From positions 1,100,621 through 1,164,620 of the forward strand of contig NC_066328.1 of NCBI RefSeq assembly GCF_022539315.1: a stretch of 64,000 bases of DNA. Direction: 5' to 3'. This document shows, piece after piece, positions 56,301 to 64,000 of this stretch (the stretch's first letter is position 1; each line of letters begins with the position of its first letter). The translations under genes were made by a program, and so were the position numbers. The DNA is from Serinus canaria. Taxonomy: Eukaryota > Chordata > Aves > Passeriformes > Fringillidae. The notes under the pieces are model-generated. The model ran no database searches, had not been told where the DNA came from, and saw nothing but the letters and a program-made list of their open reading frames with translations.

Positions 56301-57175
56301 CAGCGATGATGCAGGGTCTGAGCCCTTGGGGATGTTATTGTGCATGGAGGAGGGGGAACGATAACAGATTGACACCCACAGCAGGACCAGCACCCCGCCA
56401 GGCCGTGCTACACACCGTAACTGCAGGAAACGCACAGCGCTACTCCTTGGCTCTTAATTACGGTCTTGTGATACCGTAGTTAATGGTCTATCATGGGCTC
56501 CATTAGGAACCTCGACGGTGGCAGGAGGTGGATCAGCCAACCCGGCCGCTCCCGGTACAGCCACCGAGCCAGAACGGCTCCGGGCTGGTAATCAGGCCCC
56601 AGTTCTTTTGTTACAGCCCCTGCTTCCTCTGGGAACGGCTCGGTCCTTGTGGCAGCCGGGGAGAGGGAGGGAGCCCTGCCCTGCGAGCGGGACCGCTTGG
56701 GAAGGGTCCGGCTGCGCATCCAGGGATTACATCAGACACCAGCCCCTCTGCCCACGTTCTCCTCCAGATTTGGGGCATTTCACGGAGCTGAGGAGGCCTC
56801 AGAGCTGCCTGCCACGCGCTGCGCTCCCAGTTAATGAAAAAAAAACCAACCCAACAAAAACACAAAGGAAAAAGCAAAACAACCCCTCCCTGCCCGCCAG
56901 CTCGGCGCTGGGGTGACGGCCCTCGGGAGTCCACGCGGGATGAGGGTGACAGCAATAGGAGGGGGAGGTGACAGCGACAGGGGTGTGACAGCCATGGGGG
57001 TCCTGCGACCCGGTTCGCCCCAGCCCCCCTTACCGTTGCTGTAGGCGTAGGGGGACTCGGAAGCGCCGTCCTGCAGGCTCTCCAGGATCTCCCCCTTCCC
57101 CACGTCGCTATCGCCCACCAGCAGGAACTTGAGCAGGTAATCGTAGCTCTTCACTGGGCTGCCCTGGGTGCCCAT
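23078..57175 (-). CDS. RAB40C: RAB40C, Rab-like GTPase with SOCS box, complete (six coding exons)
   Basis: Coding exons 57175-57034, 38742-38682, 36046-35986, 25852-25775, 25378-25156 and 23358-23078 join in frame to exactly 281 residues, the human length. The protein is an atypical small GTPase and substrate adaptor of a Cullin-5/Elongin B-C ubiquitin ligase. Visible parts are the P-loop GDSDVGKG (21-28), switch [11 protein letters not shown] (68-76), a changed base-recognition motif GNRLHL (125-130, where Rabs have NKxD; known for Rab40), the SOCS box from about residue 189 with LCCRAIV and the Cullin-5 box LIDKLPLP (208-215), and a C-terminal prenylation CaaX box CKIS (278-281). The start has A at -3 and G at +4. 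An in-frame ATG four codons upstream (57185-57187) has weaker context. Introns are about 18.3, 2.6, 10.1, 0.4 and 1.8 kb. Confidence 0.97.
24008..24277 (-). repeat. Old CR1 LINE fragment in RAB40C intron 5
   Basis: On the plus strand it reads as a reverse-complement CR1 tail: AATCACAGAATTATTTCGGTT, GAAAGGCCTTCTAAGACCAT, CGAGTCCAACCATTCCCCCA, ending near AATGTCTAATCTAAAACTCC. The block order (AAACCGTGTCCCCAAGTGCC) points to an older, more diverged subfamily than the other copies. Confidence 0.8.
25156..25378 (-). CDS. RAB40C: RAB40C coding exon 5
   Basis: A 223-base exon holding the GNRLHL motif, the rest of the GTPase fold and the link to the SOCS box (ends EKIWRPNR). It ends in phase 1 with donor GTCAGT. 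Confidence 0.95.
25775..25852 (-). CDS. RAB40C: RAB40C coding exon 4
   Basis: A 78-base exon of 26 whole codons, [16 protein letters not shown] followed by [10 protein letters not shown]. Donor GTAAGT. Confidence 0.95.
30873..30899. other. Perfect 11-bp inverted repeat
   Basis: TTTAAGCACAC and GTGTGCTTAAA are separated by five bases (TAAAG). It lies in RAB40C intron 3. Confidence 0.75.
32106..32145. other. Perfect 17-bp inverted repeat with 6-base loop
   Basis: CAATAGCCTTTTCTCTT (32106-32122) is the exact reverse complement of 32129-32145, with loop GTCTCC. It lies in RAB40C intron 3, about 120 bases before a CR1 fragment. There is no miRNA-length stem beyond it apart from two possible G-T pairs. 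Confidence 0.85.
32263..32793 (+). repeat. CR1 LINE 3' fragment, sense, the most complete copy here
   Basis: About 530 bases in CR1 order: CACACCTGGAGCACTGCACC, CCAGAGGAGGCCATGAAGAT, GGCTCCAGGGGCACC, GGGAAGGAATTGTTCCCTGG, GTGTCCAAGGCCAGGCTGGG, TTTTAAGGTCCTTTCCAACC and AAACCATTCCATAATTCTA. The intact end suggests a fairly recent insertion. Confidence 0.93.
33630..33806 (+). repeat. CR1 LINE 3' fragment, sense, different subfamily
   Basis: Contains AAATGTTGAAAAATCCATGT, GATATGGTTTAGCTGGGGTC, GGTTTGACTCAATGATCTCA and CCATGATTCTATAA. Its body differs from the 32263 copy. Confidence 0.85.
34556..34716 (+). repeat. CR1 LINE 3' fragment, sense
   Basis: Includes CTCAAGGTCAGGCTGGATGG, GGCTTGGAGCACACTGG, TGGAATGAGATGAGCCTTAA, GGTCCCTTCCAAAGCAAAC and a decayed ATTATGTGATTGA end. 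It lies in RAB40C intron 3. Confidence 0.85.
35986..36046 (-). CDS. RAB40C: RAB40C coding exon 3
   Basis: A 61-base exon encoding [20 protein letters not shown], the switch II region. Acceptor TTTTAG, donor GTAAGT. It ends in phase 0. Confidence 0.95.
36047..38681 (-). other. RAB40C intron 2 (about 2.6 kb)
   Basis: Unique moderately AT-rich sequence with one antisense CR1 fragment near its upstream end. No other element recognised. Confidence 0.5.
37905..38343 (-). repeat. CR1 LINE 3' fragment (antisense) in RAB40C intron 2
   Basis: The plus strand shows a reverse-complement tail: TTTGGTTGGAAGGGATGTTA, CCACCCCTGCCATGGCAAGG, GGCCTTGGACACTTCCAGC, TCCCTCTCCAGCTCCCCTG and CTTCATGGCCTCCTCTGAAC. 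It is close to the 58716 copy. Confidence 0.92.
38682..38742 (-). CDS. RAB40C: RAB40C coding exon 2
   Basis: A 61-base exon encoding [19 protein letters not shown], the switch I region. Acceptor TTTCAG, donor GTGAGT. Confidence 0.95.
39040..39163 (+). repeat. Short CR1 LINE 3' fragment, sense
   Basis: Includes AAGTTGGATGGGGCTCAGAG, CAACCTAGGAAGGTGTCC, GAGCTTTACGGTTCCTTCTA, ACCCAAGTCACTTCATGATT and CTCTGAGATTC. Truncated and diverged. Confidence 0.8.
41524..41556. other. Perfect 12-bp inverted repeat next to the minisatellite
   Basis: AGAACTTCCTTT and AAAGGAAGTTCT flank a nine-base spacer. It lies about 105 bases before the 28-bp array. Confidence 0.75.
41662..42160. repeat. 28-bp minisatellite, 18 copies
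   Basis: The unit begins GCCCCACCACGGGCTGCTCC and ends CGCAGCCA. Eighteen copies were counted by the CGGGCTGCTCCC core. All are essentially identical, except one missing a single base (near 41911) and the last copy, which diverges at its end. GC is very high. Because 28 is not a multiple of 3, every frame on both strands cycles through all three readings and stays open, giving false open frames of 180-290 codons. It lies in RAB40C intron 1. Confidence 0.97.
47041..47054. repeat. Run of 14 C
   Basis: A C homopolymer in RAB40C intron 1, preceded by TATCTT and followed by AG. Its length may be uncertain in assembly. Confidence 0.9.
57034..57175 (-). CDS. RAB40C: RAB40C coding exon 1
   Basis: Starts [19 protein letters not shown] and contains the P-loop. 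It ends in phase 1 at AAC-G with donor GTAAGG. Confidence 0.95.
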
Positions 57176-57585
57176 CCTGCCTCTCATCGGCGGGGCGGCC
57201 CGGCCCGCATCCTCCGCCCGCCAGCCTCGGGCTGCGGCCTCTGCCCCGCCGCCGCTCACCGCCGGCCGCGCATCTTCCGCCGGGGCCGCGCTGGGACCTG
57301 CGGCGGAGGACGAGGACGACGAGGAGGAGGAGAAGGCGGAGGAAGGGCCCGGCCCGGCCCCGCAGCGCCCCCGCCGCTGACACGGCTCTGCTCCGCCCTC
57401 CCACTCGCACAAAGCGCCGCCGCCGCCCCACCGGGCCCCGAGCCCGCTCCGCCCCGTCGGACCGCAGCACCGCGCCAGGTCAGCCCCAGCTCCGGTCCCG
57501 CCACCCACCTCAGCCGGGCAGGGCCGCCCCCACCTCACGGACCCGCCGTGTCCGCCTGAGCCCAGGCGGCGCCTCTGCCCCACTC

Positions 57586-57691
57586 TCGCCGCTCCCATAG
57601 GTTAAACCATGCGTCAATCAGAATTTGCCCCTCCTCCTCCACATATTCGCCGCTTCCATAGGCTTAGATACAGGTCAATCAGAAGTGCCCC
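57586..57691. repeat. 61-bp-offset duplication of a promoter module
   Basis: Copy 1 (about 57586-57630) and copy 2 (about 57647-57691) each have TTCGCCGCTTCCATAGG or TCGCCGCTCCCATAGG, then a GTCAATCAGAA box, then a GCCCC block. The inner bases have diverged, so the duplication is not recent while the boxes remain alike. Confidence 0.75.
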
Positions 57692-57751
57692 GCCCCGACG
57701 CGCCCCTGAGAGCTCAAGGGGCAGGGCCAGCGGACGGCTGGGCGACGGAGG

Positions 57752-57776
57752 ACTACAGCTCCCGGCGTGCCTTGCG
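57752..57776 (+). promoter_or_regulatory. ZNF143/Staf (SBS-type) binding site
   Basis: ACTACAGCTCCCGGCGTGCC followed by TTGCG matches the long SBS consensus (ACTACAATTCCCAGCATGCC-like) at most fixed positions. Such sites mark promoters of many housekeeping genes. Confidence 0.7.
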
Positions 57777-57839
57777 GGAGCGGAGCATGATGGGATAGCG
57801 AGTCAGGCGGGGTAGCGCCCGACATGGGAGGAGGTACTC

Positions 57840-57921
57840 GGGACTGGGGGAGCGGGATTGCAGAACTGGGATTGGAGAGCGGGACTGGGGAAGCGGGATT
57901 GCAGAACTGGTATTGGGGACC
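57840..57921. repeat. Two-copy 40-41-bp tandem repeat
   Basis: GGGACTGGGGGAGCGGGATT followed by GCAGAACTGGGATTGG recurs about 40 bases later with few changes, then a partial third piece (GGGATTGGGGAGC). Confidence 0.8.
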
Positions 57922-57957
57922 GGGATTGGGGAGCATCCGTGTGTGCGGGACACCCAG

Positions 57958-58220
57958 GTGTCATCCAGGAAGGGGGGCATCCACATGTGAGCTGAGCATC
58001 CAGATGGGAGGGGCATCCAAGAAGAGGCAGCACTCAGGATTTGGGGACATCCAGCTGTGAGAGATGTCCAGGTGGGTGGGTACGTGGGAGGGAGGACATA
58101 CAGGTGTCCTCCTCCAGATATGGGGTGGCCATCCAGAAAGAAGGGCACCCACAATTTGGGGGCATCCAGGTGGGTGATCATCCATTTCATGGCAGGCAGC
58201 AGGTTCGTGGGGTGGGAGGT
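57958..58220. repeat. Degenerate CATCCAGGTGG-type minisatellite
   Basis: GGGCATCCA-starting variants recur at irregular 20-40-base intervals (for example near 57980, 57997, 58013, 58048, 58163). The copies are strongly diverged. No coding sense. Confidence 0.6.
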
Positions 58221-58715
58221 GTGTGCACCCCATTGTCGGTGGGGCAGGGGCCAGCCATCCAGCATGACATCCAGCATGTCCCCAGGGAATGGGGCTGTGG
58301 GTGCCAGGCTGAGCCTGTACCAGGACTCCTGGATGTTCTCCACTGGAATTCCTTGGCACTGGCCTGCCATCCCTGAGGAACTGCTCCCAAACCCAATTCC
58401 AGGGGATTCCCAGTGGGGAGGTGTGGAGGATCCTCTCCCTGCCATCATTGCTGACAAATCCCTGTGCTGAACAAAGCATCCTGCTCGCCTTTGCAGAGCT
58501 GGGCATTCACCATCCATGTTCCCAGTGAATGCCATGTCCATTACCCACGTGCCCCCGCCCTGCCAGTACCACAGGTTCCCTCAGCCTGCAAGGATCCTGC
58601 AGCTCCTTGGGGAGTTCTGCTGGCTGCTCATGCCAGAGAGCCCTGGGAAGGATGAAGGGCAGGGCAGGGTCACTCATGGATGGAGAGGGAGAGGGGATGG
58701 ATTGAAGGCAGATGT
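58221..58715. other. Intergenic stretch
   Basis: Nothing recognisable is seen between the minisatellite and the CR1 fragment. Confidence 0.4.
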
Positions 58716-59176
58716 TTTTATAGAACCATGGAATGGTTTGTGTTGGAGGAGACCTCAGAAACCACCCAGTCCCACCCTCTGCCATGGCAGGGACACCTCC
58801 CACTGTCCCAGGCTGCTCCATGCCCTGTCCAGCCTGGCCTTGGGCACTGCCAGGGATCCAGGGGCAGCCACAGCTGCTCTGGGCACCCTGGGCCAGGGCC
58901 TGCCCACCCTGCCAGGGAACAATTCCTTCCCAATATCCCATCCAGCCCTGCCCTCTGGCAGTGGAAGCCATTCCCTGTGTCCTGTCCCTCCATCCCTTGT
59001 CCCCAGTCCCTCTCCAGCTCTCCTGGAGCCCCTTTAGGCCCTGGCAGGGGCTCTGAGGTGTCCCTGGAGCCTTCTCCTCTCCAGGTGAGCATCCCCAACT
59101 CTCCCAGCCTGGCTCCAGAGCAGAAGGGTTCCAGCCCTTGGGACATCTCTGTGGCCTCCCTGGGCTCTCTCCAGAG
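58716..59176 (-). repeat. CR1 LINE 3' fragment (antisense), long copy
   Basis: The plus strand reads ATAGAACCATGGAATGGTTT, GTCCCACCCTCTGCCATGGC, GGCCTTGGGCACTGCCAGGG, GGAACAATTCCTTCCCAATA, GGAGCCTTCTCCTCTCCAGG and a body ending near CTCTGTGGCCTCCCTGGGCTC. This is the same subfamily type as 32263-32793, in the opposite orientation. Confidence 0.93.
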
Positions 59177-60548
59177 TTGTTCCCTCCATACTCACAGGGA
59201 GGGGGGGGCTGCCCCCTCTTGAGGGTCTCTGTCTGGCTCCCTCTCCTCTCCCACAGCCTGAAGGCTTGAGCTCCTGTGCTGCCCTTGAGCCATGAGCTCT
59301 GGATCCCTTTGGGGGCCTCTTCTGGTGAGGGGTTTGTGTCCTGTGGGCCAAGGGGATCCTCATCCTCAGCTGCTGAGGTTGGCTTCTCCACTGGCAGGGG
59401 CCAAACACAGCCCCCCTCTGTGCCCTCCCCCAGCTCCCAAGGCTGCTTCCAAGCACAGTGAGAGCAGTGACAGAGGAAAACAAAAGAGCAGCTAAAGCAA
59501 ACCCCAAGAGCAGATGTCCTCCTGCAGCCACTGCCATCCCTGGCCACTGCATTCCCAGGGTAAAGGGGCTTGGGAGGTAAAGCCTATGGAGAAACATCCA
59601 CCCAGGGCACAGCCTGGTGGGCAGAGCAGGGGAAGGGGAGAGGGGGGGCATGTGGATGTTTCTTTTCTCCAGGAGGAGAGAAAAGCCTCATTTCTGTCCA
59701 ACAGTCCAATGGATCCAAAGCAGTGCAGGTAGATAGGAGGAGGATGGGCAGGAATCTCCTCTATTTTATCTCTTTTCTCAGCCTCTGGGTCTCAGTCTTG
59801 CCACTCCACAGGGCCAGCCAAAGGCCTCGCTCATTCCGGGGATTTCTCTTGTCTTTGGTGGGATGGTGGAAACCAAACAGAGCCCAGACAGGTAGGAATT
59901 GTGGCACGAGTTGGGAGGAAGAGGGAGAGGGGCAATCCTGGCAGAGGCTCCTGGTAGAGGGGTGACCTTGGCAGGCGCTTGCTGCAATGTGGGGAGTTTG
60001 TCACAGCTGTGCCTTCAGCTGGGAGAGGGAAAAGGAGAAAAGGATGGAATTCAAGGGAGTGAGTGCTCTGGTGTGAGGAGGGAAAGAGTGGCCAGAAGGA
60101 GCTGTCACTTCCAGGCCCAGCTTGGGCTGCTGCTCAGATTGTGCTGTGCTGCAGAGGATTGTCCCCTGTCCTGCCCCCTCACACTGAACACATCCCATGG
60201 GCAGGCCCATGGGACACCAAGGATCCCCCCTCTGAATCACAGAACACCCAGAGCTGGAGGAGCATCACTTTAACCATCTCCCAGGCCTGAGGTGGCACTC
60301 ATTGGATCCTCCAGCTTTGTGGTTTGGCCTTGGCACAACAATTATAGCTGGACAAATGCTGAAATACCCCTGTGTGTGAGAGCAGAGGTTTGGGAGCTGC
60401 CCAGCCAGGCCCTGGGATGGGGATGAACAGCCTGGATCAGCTGAGCCTGCAGCAGCTGCCCTGCCCATATCCCTGTGCTGCTGACAGCCACACTGTGCTC
60501 AGCAGCAAGGCAAACTAGAGGTAAGGGCTGGATTTTCCTCCCAACATC

Positions 60549-60554
60549 TTTATT
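60549..60554 (-). terminator. Candidate poly(A) signal of an unseen minus-strand gene
   Basis: Plus-strand TTTATT gives AATAAA on the minus strand, followed on that strand by GATGTTGGGAGG. No gene that uses it is identified. Confidence 0.25.
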
Positions 60555-62059
60555 CTGGAGTTATCAAAATCCATTTAAGTTCTGACTAAAAGGTTGAATT
60601 GACCAATAAAACCTATCAGTAGAACAAAGCTCTCCATCCCTAAACTTGCACACAAGCACTGGAATGTGCAGCATCCCTCAGCCCTGCTGCAACTGGCGCT
60701 GCTGGCACTGTCACTGTCCTGCTGTGCCCCTGCTCTGCCCAGCACTCCTCTCTGCAGAACTGGAGCTGTGATGAGCCTGAAGCCAGTGTGGTTCCTGAGC
60801 CAGGGCTTGTTCCTGGACTGGTGCACAGGACTGGCCTGTTTCACATCAGGGCTGCAGGGGGAAGGAAGTCACCTTCAGCTGGGGTTAGTGGTGACATTTA
60901 AAGCAAACACTGTGTCACTGCTGCGGGAGCACTTTGCTCCTGCTGAACGCCTGTGCATTTCTCCTCCCTCCCTGGTGGCTCACGTGAGGGAAGGAGAAAT
61001 GCACAGTGGCTTTTAACTGCCTTGCCAAACCTCACTCACAAACACTCACACACTTTTAATGAAACTCTCAATGAGTCAGTGCTCTTTTATAATCCTTTAC
61101 ACAAAACCAGTAAACACTGAGGAGGACTGATTACAAGAACTGAAGTTCTCACGAACTTCCCCAGTGCCAGATGTTAAATAACAGTGGATGGCAGAGGAGC
61201 TGGAGCCTGTCCCTGCCCCCAGGTGGGCCTGGTTCTGCAGCTTCCCCCAAACACCTCCACTGCTCCCAGCCCCAGTACCTGCCTGGGAATGCAGGGGAGT
61301 GTTCTGTCACCTGCAGCACTCATCCCTGTGGGAACACTCCTCATACTTAGCTTGCTGAGATGGTAAATGGGGAGTCTAAGCTTTCCTGGTTTGAGGCTCA
61401 GGTGTGGATAAGGGCTGGAGCCAAAGGTGACAGACTCTTGCAGCAACCCCTAATGCAAAATGGTGAGCCAGAGGCAAAGGTGGTGGGCATTCTGTTCTCA
61501 TCCAGGAAGGCAGATCAGCTGCCCACATGGGGCTTGAATTGCTTTGAACATGTTTATCCTGCACCCAAAACTCCCAATCCAGCTGGAAAGCCCTGTGGCC
61601 TCCTTTCATGTGGGAGATCAGCTGAGAGCCAGACCCATCCCCTGTGTGTGCACAGCACACTCACCCTGCAGAGCCCCAGGGCTCCACACTCTAGGCTGTT
61701 CCCTGACCCTGCAGACCTGGACACTGCCAGGTTTGGGGTGCTCCTGCCCAAGCCCCCAGAGCTCCCACTGTGAGCTCAGCACAGGCAGGAGTGTGGCAGG
61801 AGAAAGGGCTCTCTGCCACCAAGTCCAGAATAGGACCAAGGAGCAGGTAAGGGATCTGAGTCAATGCACAGGCAACCCCCTTACCAAGGCTTTATCACCC
61901 AAAAGACAAAGGGGCTGCTGAGCAGTGCCTGAAGAGGGGGAACAGGAGCAGACGTGGCACAGGACTGCCCATGTTCACATTCACTGAGGCGATCTGAGTT
62001 ACGGCGTCGCCGAGCTCTGCACAACACGAGGGCAAGAGTCATGAACTGAAACACACCAA

Positions 62060-62240
62060 ACCCTGCCTGAGAGCAGGGAACACCTTTCCACTGTGGGGGT
62101 CATCAGCCACTGGCACAGGTTGGTGGAGTTTCCATCCTTGGAGATATCCCAAAGCAATCTGGACACAGTCCTGGGCAACCAGCCTTGGGTGGCCCTGCAT
62201 GAGCAGGGGCTGGGCCAGAGCATCACAACCCCCTGTGGTA
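62060..62240 (+). repeat. Diverged CR1 LINE fragment, sense
   Basis: Includes CACTGGCACAGGTTGG, GTGGAGTTTCCATCCTTGGA, GATATCCCAAAGC, TGGACACAGTCCTGGGCAAC and CATGAGCAGGGGCTGGGCCA. It belongs to an older CR1 subfamily. Confidence 0.82.
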
Positions 62241-64000
62241 GTGTGACCAGCAGGTCTAAGCATAAAGGCTGAATCACTGAGGGATAGAGTTGAGCAAGAA
62301 CACGGCGCTGGAGCAGCAGAAAGAGGCAACACAGAGCAGAAGGAAAGCAGCTCGTTCTCTGCAGGGTGAAATGCAGATTTTCCTTACACTACTGGAAGTC
62401 AATATATGGGTTGTGTATTTGTGCAAGAGTCTTTGTGTGGGCTTGAATAGGGCACAGTCCAGCTGCAGCATCAGGGAAAACTCCCAAACCCATAACCAGA
62501 GCTTTCAGTGCAGTAATTACTGAGGTTTCCTTTCAGCATTGTCACATGCTGTCCTGGTTAGGGGAAGAAAGTATTTCTCCAAGGCAGAATTTCTCTCTAG
62601 GATCGAGTTTTTCACACAGTGAATCACATTTTCCTTTGCAAACCCCCTGCCTAAGTAAAGAGGGGGTTTGTGGCAGCACTGGGAACCAAAAGGTGGGAGA
62701 AATAATAATAAGGAAATGCAGTATTAAAAAAAGTCTGTAAGATTAGAGTCTTTGACTGATGGCTGGCAAAGCCTGCTTGCTGCTTGCTATAAGGGGTGTG
62801 TGGTAGGAATGGGAGATCTGGATTTTTTAACTACTTCTCATCCAAGAGCTGCTCTGGATATTATGCATCTGAGGACAAATCAGAGCCAGAGCCTTACCAG
62901 CAGCCTCTTCCCTGAGGAAATGCCAGCACTGGGCCAGTGTGTGCTGCTGTGGAAGATGAGGCTGATCCTAACTTCTAATTAGAGAGATGACATAAGGTCA
63001 AGTGCTCTCAAGCAGGATGTCTGCTACACTGTTTTAATGTCCCTGCAGAGAGTTGGAAAGGGTGGGGGAAGACTCTTTCAGCACGGACTGGAAAGGAAGA
63101 GGAGAGACGTGGCAAACATCCAGCAGAAGCAACTCAGATGCTCAGATACCATTGCAGGCAAGGAGAACACCCAGTGCAAGGGGCAGAGAGGCAGCTCAGG
63201 CACCAGCTCTGGGTGACACAGGAGAACTGCAAGCACAAGGAGCTGCCACTGCCCAGCTGGGCTGCTCAAGATTCTCTGTTGCAGAGGACTCAGGATCTTA
63301 GGTTTGAGGAGCTTTTTCTTGGTTTGGTATTTCCCCACTCCAGAGTCAGTATCAGCCTTTAGTAAACAAATCCAACACTGGAACATCTGATCCATCTAGC
63401 AGGTTCCCAGTAGTTGCTGGTTTTCATGGCTCTGTGCTGCCACGGGGGCTCTCATGGCATTAGAACCCCAAGGACCATCATGAACTGTCCGGTCCCACAG
63501 AAATATTTTAAAGGCCAGGATATTAGAAACATTATTTTCACAAGACCAAAAATAACAAAGTTTCTCAAAGCAGTCAGCAAACTGAACTGTGCAGGCGTGG
63601 GAGGAAGGAGGGGATATCATTTAGGGGCTCCACAGAAAAGATGAGAGGGAGGTGAGGTGTAAACCTGCTCTGCTCAATGCCAGGTGAGGATGGGGGTCAT
63701 GACTCTGACTTCAGCTGAAGTGAAAATGTTATTTACACCATTCATCCGCTGAATGCATCACAGCCTGCAGTTATTCACACCTGGAGTGCAGAGGATTCCT
63801 TAGGTAGTGATCATTCCAAGAAAAGAAGATGCTGCACAGGAGTTTAAGCATGGATCATCAAAGAAGCTCTCTGCAGTTTCTGCAGGCAGGGATGTCCCAG
63901 CCAGAGCCTGTGATGGCAGATGGTGAGGGGGGCTTTGCCACACTGGCTTTCCCAGTGATTTGCCCTGGCTCAGGGTGACAGGGCATCATGTGCCCATGCA

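Larger units (their letters stand above)
38743..57033 (-). other. RAB40C intron 1 (about 18.3 kb)
   Basis: Contents seen: a short CR1 fragment (39040-39163), a 12-bp hairpin (41524-41556), an 18-copy 28-bp minisatellite (41662-42160) and a run of 14 C (47041-47054). The rest is unique moderately AT-rich sequence with no exon or second gene that I can support; the region 56800-57033 is CpG-rich and belongs to the promoter island. Confidence 0.55.
56900..57830 (-). promoter_or_regulatory. CpG-island promoter region of RAB40C
   Basis: CpG-dense sequence spans the first coding exon and about 600 bases upstream. It includes a duplicated module with GTCAATCAG boxes (57586-57691), a GC box (CCCCGCCCC, about 57689-57697) and a Staf/ZNF143-type site (57752-57776). 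No TATA box is seen. A non-coding first exon upstream of 57175 is possible; its limits are not visible. The ZNF143 class often drives both directions, but no plus-strand gene is recognised on the right. Confidence 0.6.
59177..64000. other. Right-hand 4.8 kb with no recognised gene
   Basis: I found no convincing coding exon on either strand. Contents are a diverged CR1 fragment at 62060-62240, a very small CR1-like piece at about 60233-60280 and a minus-strand AATAAA at 60549-60554. By human gene order the neighbour beyond RAB40C would be PIGQ in the same orientation, so part of this could be a 3' UTR of such a gene; this is inference only. Confidence 0.4.

Overview
The window is vertebrate nuclear DNA, most likely from a bird and probably a songbird. 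Its genes are split by GT-AG introns. At least nine 3' fragments of CR1 LINEs, the main interspersed repeat of birds, are scattered through it. Promoters are CpG-rich, and the gene block matches a segment of human 16p13.3. The songbird call rests only on how the CR1 copies look (inference). There is no operon, CRISPR array, phage or other bacterial feature.

Layout from left to right. Positions 1-2100 (+) carry the last four coding exons of an ABC lipid transporter, best called ABCA3, with a 3' UTR to about 4600. MCRIP2 (5556-8735, -) is complete in five exons and converges on ABCA3. A CpG island, a degenerate GGGGACAC-type minisatellite and a tRNA-Gly(CCC) gene (10330-10400, +) follow. METTL26 (10505-13060, +) is complete in six exons and starts just downstream of the tRNA. 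WFIKKN1 (13888-16433, -) is complete in two exons and converges on METTL26. RAB40C (coding 23078-57175, -) is complete in six coding exons over 34 kb, with a first intron of about 18 kb. A CpG-island promoter lies at about 56.9-57.8 kb. The last 6 kb hold minisatellites and CR1 fragments, and I recognise no coding exon there.

Every complete gene closes exactly in frame: MCRIP2 144 aa, METTL26 206 aa, WFIKKN1 572 aa and RAB40C 281 aa. The order and relative orientation MCRIP2 / METTL26 / WFIKKN1 / RAB40C, including the tRNA-Gly(CCC) beside METTL26, match human 16p13.3 as I recall it, so this is an ancestral block. ABCA3 lies more than 1 Mb away in human, so its place next to MCRIP2 marks a rearrangement relative to mammals. 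The genes share no single pathway: lamellar-body lipid transport, stress-granule/CtBP-linked regulation, a putative methyltransferase, a secreted myostatin/GDF antagonist and a Rab-type Cullin-5 ligase adaptor.

I found no clear new biological system. The points most worth checking are a changed P1 residue in the second Kunitz domain of WFIKKN1, a Pol III gene inside the METTL26 promoter, several tandem repeats (notably an 18-copy 28-bp array in RAB40C intron 1), perfect intronic hairpins and a duplicated promoter module near RAB40C.
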